A stretch of DNA of 64,000 nt from Thermothielavioides terrestris NRRL 8126 (Eukaryota; Ascomycota; Sordariomycetes; Sordariales; Chaetomiaceae). The position numbers were made by a program, and so were the translations under genes. The notes under the pieces were generated by a model. The model ran no database searches and was not told where the DNA came from. It saw only the letters and a list, made by a program, of their open reading frames with translations. Below are positions 36,235-45,908 of this stretch, piece by piece. The stretch covers positions 3,100,001 through 3,164,000 of the forward strand of contig NC_016461.1 in the NCBI RefSeq assembly GCF_000226115.1. The letters run 5' to 3'. Numbering within the stretch: the first letter of the stretch is position 1; every line of letters begins with the position of its first letter.

Positions 36235-37343
36235 ATGTGCATTCAAGTCAGAGATGTGTGCCCGAACTGCGGCCAGGTGGGCAACCATCTTCGCCTTGTC
36301 AAACCCTGCGGCAACGTCGCCGCGTCGGCCGGCGTCGCTCCCGAGCTCGGCATCCCGGAGACCTTCCAGCCTTGCGATAACACCGTCACTTGGTGGGTTC
36401 ATTTGGGTCCCATGTCGCCGTGCAGCAACCCCGGCTGCTGGAATGGGCAGCAATACAGCTACCAGGTCATGAGCATCGAGGAGTTCTTCACTGCGGTGCG
36501 CCAGTATCTTGACGAGCAGGGCCACTCGCAGGGCTGGACGAGGGCAGATGAGCTGACGCTGCTCAATCTGGCCTTTTACATCAACAGCCAACACCTCCGG
36601 ACCCAGTTCATTCAGATGGCCGGAGGCGCCGATCCCGGCTTGACGCCGGTTCAAACCCCCCAGATTCCGCGCCACTTCTCGGCGGCGATCTCGGCGGCGA
36701 ACCCCGTCGACGGCGACTACATGGCAGTCGACCACTTTGTTGCCGACCAACACCCAGCTCTCGCCTACGACTCCCCTGTCGCAGGCACCCAGGACGGCCA
36801 AGACGTCGGCTTCCCCAACCTCGCCAGCCAGAGGCCAGCCAATCCTCAGCCGGGGGCGTCGACGGCTGCGCAGCCTCCCGCCGAGGCTGCTCCCGACCGC
36901 GGCGCCCGGCGGGCGAGGAGACAACAGCCATGGACGGAAGAGGCGGAAAACATTCTGATGGAATACCATCAGAGACCGGGCTGGTCCTACGAAAGGATGG
37001 CCGTAAGTTAATCCCCCCACCCTGACATCAATCGCACCACGAACCCAGCCGCTGACATATGCCTCCTCAACCGCAGAAAGAGCTCCCCCAGCTGCGCGGC
37101 CGCTCGGCCCACGCCCTCGAGTCCAAGGTGCAGTGGCTCCGCGGCAAAAACAAGATGCCGCGCGCCAGGCGCGCGGGCGGGGCTGCGGCGGCGGCTGGCT
37201 GCAGGCCGCCCGACCAGGCGGGTTCTCACCCCCGCCGCGACGACGACGACCCGGGGTCGGACCACCCCGGCGCCGGGCTGGGAGCGGCGGCGGAGAGCGG
37301 CGGCGGCGATGTTGCCACGTCGGCGGGGCAGGTGGCAGCTTGA
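36235..37343 (+). CDS. SANT/Myb-like domain protein with Cys-rich N-terminus
   Basis: This is a likely DNA- or chromatin-binding protein; the exact role is unknown. The ATG at 36235 sits in a good ACCACC context and begins MCIQVRDVCPNCGQVGNHL. Exon 1 ends at 37002; the intron 37003-37076 (74 nt) has a GTAAGT donor, GCTGAC branch and CGCAG acceptor; exon 2 ends at 37343, giving 344 residues. The first 75 residues carry CPNCG, PCGN, PCDN and PCSNPGCW, a possible metal-binding array. A Pro/Ala-rich middle leads to RRQQPWTEEAENILMEYHQR and, across the splice, KELPQLRGRSAHALESKVQW, a SANT/Myb-like helix-turn-helix. The end is Gly/Ala/Asp-rich. The frame is open upstream to an in-frame ATG at 35986, which would add 83 residues including the 54-bp repeats, so the start is uncertain. 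Confidence 0.75.
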
Positions 37344-37669
37344 GACGAGCGGGGGGAGCACGGCGGTGGAGCTGGGGGATATGAGATGGGAGGGAAGGGT
37401 TGGACGGTATACGGGATTGGGGGATTGCGGGTTTTCACGTCGTCTGGACTTTTTTGTGCCCTGGGTTTGGGCTTTATCAGGTAGTACAACATCAAGAAAT
37501 AATCGCGCTTTCTTTCGGCCTCCAAACACTTTGAAAACGCAATCCAGTGCCTTTGCTGTGTAGACAAGTTTGTCCTCTGAGCCATGAGACTTGGGTCTTT
37601 CAGCACGCTACGGTGCAGCAAAACACATGCACAGCCGAGTCGCCTTGACAGAGCCTGCTGAACCACTGA

Positions 37670-37672
<3 letters not shown>

Positions 37673-37745
<73 letters not shown>
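37673..37745 (+). repeat. A73 homopolymer
   Basis: An uninterrupted run of 73 A lies between the SANT-protein gene and the small protein gene. No flanking target-site duplication was found that would mark it as a retroelement tail. Confidence 0.95.
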
Positions 37746-37749
<4 letters not shown>

Positions 37750-38055
37750 TGGTCCCCCATTTTCGTTATTCGGACTTCTAGCTCAGGGCCATATATTCTG
37801 ACAGAACCGCGGCAGTTTGACCTAGACTCTGCTAGTTTTTTAAAGCTTCGGCCTTGACTCAGGTTCTGCGTTTCTAAGAATACCATCACAGCCCCAACAG
37901 ACAGTCAAGGAAGCTAAAAGCCGCAAGGACCCAGCGACGTAGCCAAGGACAACGACGGGGGCGAAACGGACGGGCAGATGACGTATTCTACCTATGCGGG
38001 GCAGCTCTTACACAACCAGCTTTCTTGTGACGAGGGAAGCAGGCCGCCCAGAGCA

Positions 38056-38060
38056 TATAA
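38056..38060 (+). promoter_or_regulatory. TATA box of the 94-residue protein gene
   Basis: CATATAAGTGG lies about 160 bp before the ATG at 38219 and is followed by a CT/CA-rich leader. This is the usual arrangement of a strongly expressed fungal gene. Confidence 0.55.
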
Positions 38061-38218
38061 GTGGCAACGGAGTATGTCTGGGCCCTGAGCCATCTCTCGT
38101 CCTGCAAAGCCAAACCACAATTCTGTCTCCGCTATTTTCGAACCTAAGTCTCTCTTCAAGCCATCATCTTCCTCTGATAACCTAAGTTCCGACAACCAAC
38201 CCCAACCCAAAACTGAAG

Positions 38219-38503
38219 ATGACCGACAACAACAAGAAGACCACCTCGGGCGTGACCGGCGCCGGCAAGGCGGTCACCTCGACGGTGGGCAACACGGTCG
38301 GCGGGCTGGCCAACACGGTCGGCGGCGTGGTGGGCGCGGCGTCGCGCGGGCTCGGCGAGACGGTCACGGGTGCCACGGGCGGCCTCGGCCGGCCGCTGGG
38401 CGAGGGCGTCGCCAACATCGGCACCGGCGTCGAGCGCGGCGCCGCCGACGTCGCTAAGGGCGTCAAGGATGCTGGCGAGTGGAAGAAGACGGATCCGAAA
38501 TAA
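38219..38503 (+). CDS. Small Gly/Thr/Val-rich protein, LEA-like composition
   Basis: A single-exon gene of 94 residues without Cys, signal peptide or membrane segment. It starts MTDNNKKTTSGVTGAGKAV, continues with loose repeats (TVGNTVGGLANTVGGVVGAA, then GLGETVTGATGGLGRPLGEG) and ends with a charged GVKDAGEWKKTDPK. The alternating small and amphipathic residues recall late-embryogenesis-abundant or other stress-hydrophilin proteins common in fungi. A protective role in desiccation or spores is inference. A TATA box and a clean leader support real expression. Codon use is strongly GC-biased like neighbouring genes. Confidence 0.75.
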   Translation: MTDNNKKTTSGVTGAGKAVTSTVGNTVGGLANTVGGVVGAASRGLGETVTGATGGLGRPLGEGVANIGTGVERGAADVAKGVKDAGEWKKTDPK

Positions 38504-38886
38504 AAGGACAGCACGTGGAGGAGATGGGTCGGGTCTGGGAGGTGGTTTGGGGGTTTGTTCGTTTGTTCTCGGGGACAGGTTAGGGTGGAAATTTGAGTAA
38601 CGAGAGGGGAGTCGGTCTTGAAAGTGAGATTCTGAGTTACTTGGTTGTCTGAAGAGATTGGCACACGCGGTATTCGTGCTACAGGGACGGTCGTTGAACG
38701 GGACTTGATGTTCGTCTGTTTCATTACCCTGCCTGCGTCAACATCGGGCTCAGAATGAGTGGGCAGTAGATAGCTGGTCAAACCCATCTTCCTCGAGATA
38801 TCCGAGCTCTTCCAAGGTCTCCTTGTGTTTCTTGATCGATAACAATTGGTCGATGAAGACCGCCGCGCTTCCCCACTGTCAGGTAA

Positions 38887-38927
38887 CTTTGGTTCGGCAG
38901 CCCACGTGCTGATCAACCGTTGTGCAG
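38887..38927. repeat. 41-bp direct repeat, copy 1
   Basis: Matches 39437-39477 at 37 of 41 positions, 550 bp apart in the same orientation. The shared part includes CTTTGGTTCGGCAGCCCAC and CTGATCAACCGT. Confidence 0.9.
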
Positions 38928-39436
38928 GTTTCTCGATGGTGGTGTTCGACATGTTCTCGTCAACATAGCAGCTGAGCAGCTCGACGGCCTTGTCCTTGTC
39001 CGTCATGGCGGTATCGTAATCAGACATTTGCTCCTCCATCATGCCAGTTAAGACATCGTGGGACCTCAAGGCGCGATGGGATCAAGATGGTCTGTCTGTT
39101 CAGTGTTGCGCAACAGAACTGAGGACGCCGGATGGTCTCCAAGCCGTTTTACTGGGCGGTTCTCCTCCGGAGACGGCCGGATGTGGAGGGCTTTCATGCC
39201 TTCGGCGTCAGGTTAAGTCACCAGCACGCCCTTGAAGCCGCCCATACGGAACTGCGATGCCGACGGGAGTGTAGATCTTCCATTCCTGGGACAGAAGGGA
39301 GGTCAGGACCACGGAGATTTCCTGACGCGCGCCGACGAAGTCGCCCTTGATGTAGAACCAGCTGTACTCGGGCGCCCACACCATTTCGGGGAGGGAGTAC
39401 GAGAGATACCTGGGGGGTGCGCGGGGCGGTTAGCAG

Positions 39437-39477
39437 CTTTGGTTCGGCAGCCCACTGACTGATCAACCGTCGTGCAG
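39437..39477. repeat. 41-bp direct repeat, copy 2
   Basis: The copy covers the exon-intron border of block A in the minus-strand gene remnant (donor at 39459). It therefore contains both the end of an exon and the first 23 nt of an intron. Confidence 0.9.
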
Positions 39478-39526
39478 ATTTCAGCGCCCGACTCCGTGTG
39501 GAAGTATATGGGTAAGTCAACGTCGT

Positions 39527-41860
39527 CTATTGTAGCGAAACTTGCGAACGGTTGGAGCGGAAATCATGCGGCTCAACTGGAGGACTTTACTCTCCCATCT
39601 CCGAGTAGATCTGACGGCCCACTACCTCTTGGGGTCCATCTCTCCCGCTACAAGGGACCTCACTCGCTTGATGTCGTAGCGTACCCGCCAAACCTGAGAC
39701 AGTTGATCTGTTACCTTGGGACCTTCTTTGCAAAGCGGAAGAGTGTCCTTCGCCGGCGACGGTTGAACTCGGACTGGAAGACAACTTACCCCTGAATCCC
39801 CTCGACTGTTGACACTCGACTCCTCAGCATCCTCAGCGTGCTTTTGCGTCTATTTTTGGCCCTACTCATGATCCTCAGCCTCGACGGAACACTGGAAAAG
39901 TGGTTGTAGGAGGGAAGTTCGAGGGGCGTGCAAGATTTCTCGGGCGGAGCACGCCGGAGCCGCACTCGCGGCTCGGCGGCCCCCCTGAACGCATACCCAG
40001 CCGCACACAACACCACACAACCGCTGATTAACTGCGTAAACACACTCTCGCGACAAAAAGAGTTCTCACAAGCCTCAGTAACTACGAGGGCAAATTTGCA
40101 CACGTGCACAGACCGCCCTGGGATATCTATATAATGGCCTCTCCCCCTCCCATTTCTTCCCTCTTCCTCTTCTCTCTTTCTCCCCAGACTTCCCACGGTG
40201 CCCGCCTGGTCTTCCGGGCTCACGGCGCCTTGGGTTGCAAATCAAAACCGGTTACCCTGACCACAGTCACTTGCTCTCCCCACCAGGTGGCTGTACAAGT
40301 GACTGGGACATTGGCCTTTGCCTCTGCTTGTCTGCTTTTCCCTTTCTTTGCTCTGCTTTTCTTTGCTGTTCTTGCTGGCGATCCTCATCTTCATCATTAT
40401 CATCCCCCAACCCTCTGCCGGCCTTGCTGACCGATTCCCGCTACCCTCCTCTGCATCTCCTTTCGTTGTTCTCCTTCCTCTCCAGCTTGGAAAACACAGT
40501 GGAGATTGACCGACCAGCAGCGGCACTTGACGCGCTGTGATGGCGCCGATTGTGGCCGCAAACATCATTGCGTTGTTTACTTTTCTCATTGCGGCAGCGT
40601 CACTTGGCAGGTGTGATGGCGCTGACCATGGCCAGCCACACCATCGCATTGTTTACTTTTTTTTCATTTCGCTGTTGATTTTCCTCCGGCCGCCATCTTT
40701 TGAGGCTGACCTATCTTGCAGAAAACACTAACTACCGACCACGACTGCCGACCGCGGCCCGACGAGCGAGATAGCGAGCGGCGGCTTGACCCGCGGTGCC
40801 TGACATTGAGAGCCGCGCCGATCAACCGCCTGCTCGCTGTCATCGTCCGCGCGGAAGCGCCAGGCAGAGAGCGCCGACCGCCCAGAATAAGCAGAGGAGG
40901 ACCCGAAGCACTTCCCACCGGGACTCTCCAATATGCAGGGCGGAGAACAAACACCCACAGCCCGGTGACCATCCTTCTGCCTGCTCCCCCATGGCAGAGG
41001 GACAGACGCTGGGCTGACATCCCTTCCCCGTTTCAATGTTTCAAATGTTTCAAATGTTCCAATCTTTCCGTTTCAATGTTCGAATGTTCCAAAAAATCAC
41101 CACCGCGTGGCGAGACCAGGGAAAATCGGCATCACCGTCCGTTTCCTCGAAAGCCACGCGGAGATTAAACTTGCCCACTGGTGACCGCTCGGAGCTGACG
41201 ACCCTTAGCCGTGGGTTCCGAGATTACCCGGTGGGCAAACACATCACCTCGATCTTCTTCTACAATTTTGACTTGATAATCGAATGTGTGTTTGTGTGTG
41301 GGTGCGATTCCTCCATGTCACTGTCATACGAGCTGTGGTCCTCATCGATGGAGATGGCTTTTCAAAGCAGAGCCCTGGGTTGGAAACAATTGTAATTATT
41401 TGAGCTAGTTTTCCGGTGAATCCCGATGTTACTGTATCTACAGACAGAAGCTGATCGCTTGGCAATGCCATCTCGAGTTCAATCTCCCTTCTTTTGCGAT
41501 GCTTTTTTGATGTGTTTTGGCGATTTCAAAGTGGGCCTGAGCAGGAGGCGTTTGAGGATCGTGCAACGGAAGTTCTCCCCAGCATGCCCCGAGGGGCACA
41601 ATGACATACTGAGGCTAGTTGACTGTTCTTCTGCCTTTGCGGATGGATTGGCCGTAAAATTGGGGGGCCGCGCCCCGAGTAGCAAAAGCGTGGACATTTT
41701 GGTTGGAGCAGACTGGATGTTTTGGATCTATCTGTTGACTGTTCCCATCCCCCAACCCAACGAGGATTCAGCCTCATCAGCGTCGTCTATCCAAATCATC
41801 GCTTCTAATTTGGCCTTGTGCTCAATCAAACCATTCGTTTCTGTCTCTTGCGCGCGCTTC
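39527..41860. other. Intergenic with local repeats, no gene recognised
   Basis: A TATA-like TATATAATGG lies near 40127 before a CT-rich tract, but no conserved frame follows. Two related segments of about 55 bp (near 40539 and 40614, both starting TGATGGCGC and ending in GTTTACTTTT) are 75 bp apart. TTCAAATGTT-type mini-repeats occur at 41033-41090. Confidence 0.4.
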
Positions 41861-43141
41861 CCACTCCCAGCCGGTATAGCTGGCTCAAACTCGACAAGCG
41901 AAGAGAGCGCGAAGCCCCATCTGCGACCGACAACGCTGATTAGACACCGCCGCGCCTCCAGCAACGAGGAACCTATTCATCGGTCATCCACAGTCACGGC
42001 GGAGGCCGAGCGCCGGTACTGGGTTCTCAACTGCCCGCTCAACATTTCGAGTGGTCTGGGTGATGACCCACGATTTCGACAACCCGGCTATTCCCCTTGA
42101 GCCCTGCGTTCGCGTGGGCTCCGGAAGCGACGTCGCCTCAGAGCTGCATCCAGTCTCGCAGGAGCCGCTCACCCAGCCTAAAATGAAATCTGCCACGGCG
42201 AGTGTTGACGACCTGAACGACTGAGAGAAGTATTGGCTCAACATGCACTGCCAGAAATGGAAGGCCATGGAAGAGAACTAGAAGGTGGACGAGAAAACGA
42301 CCCGCTTCGGGAGAGTTCCCGGCCGGGAGCCAGAATTTGACATTCCGGGACGCGAAAATTTGCTGAGGACCTGACGTGCTGCGGCATTGATCGACCGCTC
42401 GATAAGGCAGCCACCATTGACGCCGGAAGCGAAGGGAGAGTTCCTAACGGTGCAGGATTTTGTGCCCGCGGTGTTGGGTTTGCGCGGGGACATCTTGGCT
42501 GCCTCCGAGGTCCTGCTGGACGACAAGCCTCTGCGGTCAGACACGAGGTGGTCGGCAAGCCCAGGATGCCAGAGTGTAGCTTCTTTGACCTCCTGTGCGT
42601 CCCCGATCCGTGGATGTGCGTCCACCCGTGGAAATGGGGCAATTCAACCGACAGCCAGACAGAGACGACGACGGCGACATTGAGGTTGACTGGGAAGACA
42701 GCGCTGACCACATGCAAACGAGAGAAGCGCAAGCAGCATCATGAAAAGCCAGACAATGCTAACCAACACCGTTCGCCCAGCCCGACCCCAAAGCATGGCT
42801 CAAAGAGGGCGACCGGCGGAAGAGCATGGTCCATTGCTACAACAGCGGCGGAAGACGGAGCACATCCGGCTGGACAACGCAGCCAAGGCCGTTTTGCCTA
42901 TGAGGTCGGCAAGCCCGGGCTACTCACACCAAGGCGAGTAACTATTCGCTCTCCGTCACCAGGGGGCTGGGCGTCAACATCGTCGCGTCGCTCGACATTG
43001 TTGAGGACTGCCAGTTGGACGTGGAACTGCGATGGACTGCCAACGTCGACGCTCTCTTCACATGCCCGTCGACAGCTGCAATTGTGGAGGAATGGGATGG
43101 GAGAATGGGCCCGAGGACACAGCCTGGTGATGTATCTACAC
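41861..43141 (+). pseudogene. Decayed gene with stops and frameshifts, family unknown
   Basis: Coding-like blocks change frame repeatedly on the plus strand. WVLNCPLNIS is followed one frame away by MTHDFDNPAIPLEPCVRVGS (from 42063). That frame is then broken by TGA 42222, TAG 42279 and TGA 42372 before GEFLTVQDFVPAVLGLRGDI. A second frame holds MGQFNRQPDRDDDGDIEVDW (42634), and a third segment KTEHIRLDNAAKAVLPM. A last block (42907-43141) reads VTRGLGVNIVASLDIVEDCQ and ends DVSTHAA and a stop. No motif identifies the ancestor; a transposable element or a lineage-specific gene are both possible. Confidence 0.5.
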
Positions 43142-43569
43142 ACGCAGCGTAAGGTAGCTTTGAACGAGTTCCGCAAAGGCAACAGAGTGGTAGCTTTTGC
43201 ATAGACTTGTGGCGGCCTTGGAGGGAAGCGAACACTGCTTTTCCAACAGCAGTCGTGTCCAGCGCACTGCATGAACTTGATCCAAGGACTGGCTGAACTG
43301 TTTGCCGCAAGGCGGGGCGCCCCTGAGTGCCTAATCCAAATGCGGTTAGCCAAGTGTCGCCAACCAGGCACCCCTGAATAAAAATTGGAAACGACAGCGT
43401 ATTCCGAGGTAAAGTTAGGGGTCGGCTCTCGAACATCAACCTTGATGACCTTGATCGCAAAGCCGTCTCTCCGGCTCCCAACGTGCGATGCACTGCAGTT
43501 CTCTCTACCCAAGCAGCAGTGTTGAATAGAACTCACAAGGGAGGAGACGGCTCCACCGCCTGACTGGCG

Positions 43570-45078
43570 ATGGACGAGCGCGCCGGGGCGGGCACTGAGC
43601 TCGCGTCACACCCGCAGTCGCACCTGCAGTCTCAACTGCAGCCGTTCGACGTGGATGTGGAACGCCACCTGCCGGCTCCCGCCGCCGCCCATGTCTCACC
43701 GGACGCCGATCTCGCCGTCTCGGCCACCTCGCGCTCAGCCGAGAACGGGTCGACGTCGACGGCGTTCCTCGACGGCCTGCGCGGGCTGGCCGCCTTCTTC
43801 GTCTTCTTCCAGCACTGCATCGGCGGCTTCGACGACAACGTGCACGAGCACGGCTTCGGTGAGGGCGGCCACTGGCACCTAGCCAGCCTGCCCTTCGTGC
43901 GCATCCTCTTCAACGGCGGCGGCGCCGCCGTCGCCATCTTCTTCGTGCTGTCCGGCTTCGTGCTGAGCCGCTCTCCCCTGCGCCTCGTGCGCGCCGCCAA
44001 GACCGCCGCCTGCCTCTGGAGCCTGGCCTCCGCCGTCGTGCGCCGCCCCATCCGCCTGTACGCCCCGACCTTTGCCGTGACGCTGGCCTTCGCCGTGCTG
44101 ATGCACGCCCCCTACCACCTCGTCCACGAGTTGCCCTGGCCCCAGCGCAAGCCCGACGTGTTCCAGGAGGTCGCGAACTGGGTCGTCAGCGCGTACCACT
44201 ACTTCAACCCCTTCCAGACCCACTCCAACGAGGTCTGGTTCGACTACGGCCTGGTCGTCTGGACGATCCCGATCGAGCTGAAAGGCTCCATGCTGATCTA
44301 CGCCCTGGCCGCCCTGCTAGCCGCCGGCCCGCTCTCCGCGCCGCGGAGCATGCTCGCCTGGTCGATCTCCATCGTCGTCCTGCTCCAGCTGGGCTACTGG
44401 ACCATGGCCTGCTTCCTCGCGGGGCTGGTGCTCTCGGGCCTCGACGTGTACGCGCTGGACGCGTCCTTCCTGTCCCGCCACTGCTCCCAGCGCACCCGGA
44501 CGGTCCTCCACCACCTCGCCTTCGTCGTTGGCTACTACCTCCTGTGCCAGCCCGCGCACGGCGGCGACCCGGACTACTCGCTCAACACGCCCGGATGGCG
44601 CACGCTGACGCGCCTGGCGCCCGCCGTCTACGGCAAGAACCAGTACTACCGGTACTGGACGTCGTGGGGCGCGCTGCTGCTCGTGTACGCCACGCTGCGG
44701 TTGCGCTGGCTGCAGACGCTGCTGCAGACCCGCCCGCTGCGTTACCTCGGCCGCGTCAGCTTCATGTTCTACCTGATCCACCTGCCGATGCAGTACATCG
44801 TCGGCGACCGCGTCGCCCTGATGCTCGGCCACGTGCCGAAGGACGCCGAACCGACCTGGTGGGACAACCGGCTGTACGTGCCGGACCTCGGCCCGCCCGG
44901 CTTCAACACGCGCTTCCTGCTGAGCATGGCCGTCATGTTCCCGCTCGACCTGGTCGTTGCCGATTTCCTGACCCGGTGGTTGGACATGCCGTGCGTGCGG
45001 CTCGGCAAGCGCTTGACCCAGCGGCTCGGCATCGAACAGCGCGTCGCGGTGGCGAACAGGAAGGCCGAGGGCGTTTAG
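43570..45078 (+). CDS. Acyltransferase-3 family integral membrane protein
   Basis: Single-exon gene of 502 residues. Members of this family (PF01757) move acyl groups onto carbohydrates, lipids or small molecules at a membrane; the substrate here is unknown. The N-terminal 60 residues are polar and likely cytosolic. The signature follows at about 66-83: FLDGLRGLAAFFVFFQHC, which contains the R-X10-H pair (Arg71, His82) typical of the catalytic region. FFVLSGFVLSRSPLR follows near residue 125. About ten hydrophobic segments are visible up to residue 480, including LLLVYATLRLRWL and RYLGRVSFMFYLIHLPMQYI, the conserved SY/F-YLIH-type motif. The tail is basic. Third positions are strongly GC-rich. 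Confidence 0.9.
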   Translation: MDERAGAGTELASHPQSHLQSQLQPFDVDVERHLPAPAAAHVSPDADLAVSATSRSAENGSTSTAFLDGLRGLAAFFVFFQHCIGGFDDNVHEHGFGEGGHWHLASLPFVRILFNGGGAAVAIFFVLSGFVLSRSPLRLVRAAKTAACLWSLASAVVRRPIRLYAPTFAVTLAFAVLMHAPYHLVHELPWPQRKPDVFQEVANWVVSAYHYFNPFQTHSNEVWFDYGLVVWTIPIELKGSMLIYALAALLAAGPLSAPRSMLAWSISIVVLLQLGYWTMACFLAGLVLSGLDVYALDASFLSRHCSQRTRTVLHHLAFVVGYYLLCQPAHGGDPDYSLNTPGWRTLTRLAPAVYGKNQYYRYWTSWGALLLVYATLRLRWLQTLLQTRPLRYLGRVSFMFYLIHLPMQYIVGDRVALMLGHVPKDAEPTWWDNRLYVPDLGPPGFNTRFLLSMAVMFPLDLVVADFLTRWLDMPCVRLGKRLTQRLGIEQRVAVANRKAEGV

Positions 45079-45908
45079 ACGATGTCCCCTGCCCTCTTGG
45101 TTCGCTCCCCGTGCTTTATTCTTTCATTGTTTTCCTTACTCTTTCCTCTCGCGTGGAGCGAGTGCGCACATAGACAAGATGGGTGGCATGTTTGATCTTT
45201 TGGGAATCTAGACGATGGAAAGCCAGTGGGTGCAATGATGGGCTCTGGCCTTTGAGGACATGGAAGAAGGGATGCTTGCAAACAGGACGAAAGTGTGCAT
45301 GAGAGACGGACGGTTCAGCAGGATACGAGAAGTGAGAACGGAAAGCTGAGATGAGCTAAGACGCTGTGAGGCGAGAAATGGGAGGGAGCCAGGGCGCTTC
45401 TGCTATGCCTTGACCTGCCCTTCTCTCCCACTCTTTCCTCCTCCTTGCTATGGCCCTTATTAAACCAGCCACAGCGGACGAGACGATCAAAGGCAAGCAT
45501 AGATGACGCTAACCGAGTGATGTTGGCTTCCATCTGTTAACCCAGCCCGGAAGTTGTTATCTCCTATCAATCGCCACGCTTCAGGAAGGACAGCCAGGAA
45601 GGACACCGGGGCTGGGCCGCGAGAGAGTTCTCAGGTAGGGCTGCTGCCAAGTCTATTCCGACCTCTGACGATAACTGTGTACTGATGCTATCTGACAGAA
45701 GCAACCACCAAGCGGGCGCCTCGCAACTGTTACACGGTGAACAGCCTCGACCAAGCGTCCTTCACCATCATCTCGGAGCGCCACAGTGTTCAGACCACCT
45801 CATCCAGCTTCAAGTTGCCTCGACCCTCTTCGCCATACCCTCCTCCGCCTCCGTAACGCGGCCGGCCGTTGCCGCCGTGCACCAAGGCAGCCTCCGGAAC
45901 CGACCCTC
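45079..45908. other. Intergenic (3' ends of two genes)
   Basis: The acyltransferase gene and the minus-strand GNAT gene converge here. No coding frame is supported. Confidence 0.5.

Larger units (their letters stand above)
38750..39526 (-). pseudogene. Unidentified gene or gene remnants on the minus strand
   Basis: Two coding-looking blocks are seen. Block A: exon 39526-39460 (DVDLPIYFHTESGAEICTT) and, after a 50-nt intron 39410-39459 (GTCAGT donor, GCTAAC branch, CCCAG), exon 39409-39208, which encodes YLSYSLPEMVWAPEYSWFYI and QEISVVLTSLLSQEWKIYTP up to a TGA. Block B: about 39040-38750, with MSDYDTAMTDKDKAVELLSC and, after a poorly defined junction, VFIDQLLSIKKHKETLEELG up to TGA 38750. 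Further possible exon sequence lies upstream at 39590-39760 (LSQVWRVRYDIKRVRSLVAG), but no phase-compatible splice joins it to block A. No family is recognised. It may be an intact gene with unusual introns or decayed copies. Confidence 0.4.

Noticed and set aside
37673..37745. Poly(A) tail of a LINE or processed pseudogene
   Set aside because: No reverse-transcriptase sequence, processed gene copy or target-site duplication was found next to the run.
44317..44832. Minus-strand and alternative-frame open stretches inside the acyltransferase gene
   Set aside because: They follow from the extreme GC content of the real exon and contain only low-complexity Glu/Gln/Ala/Arg residues.
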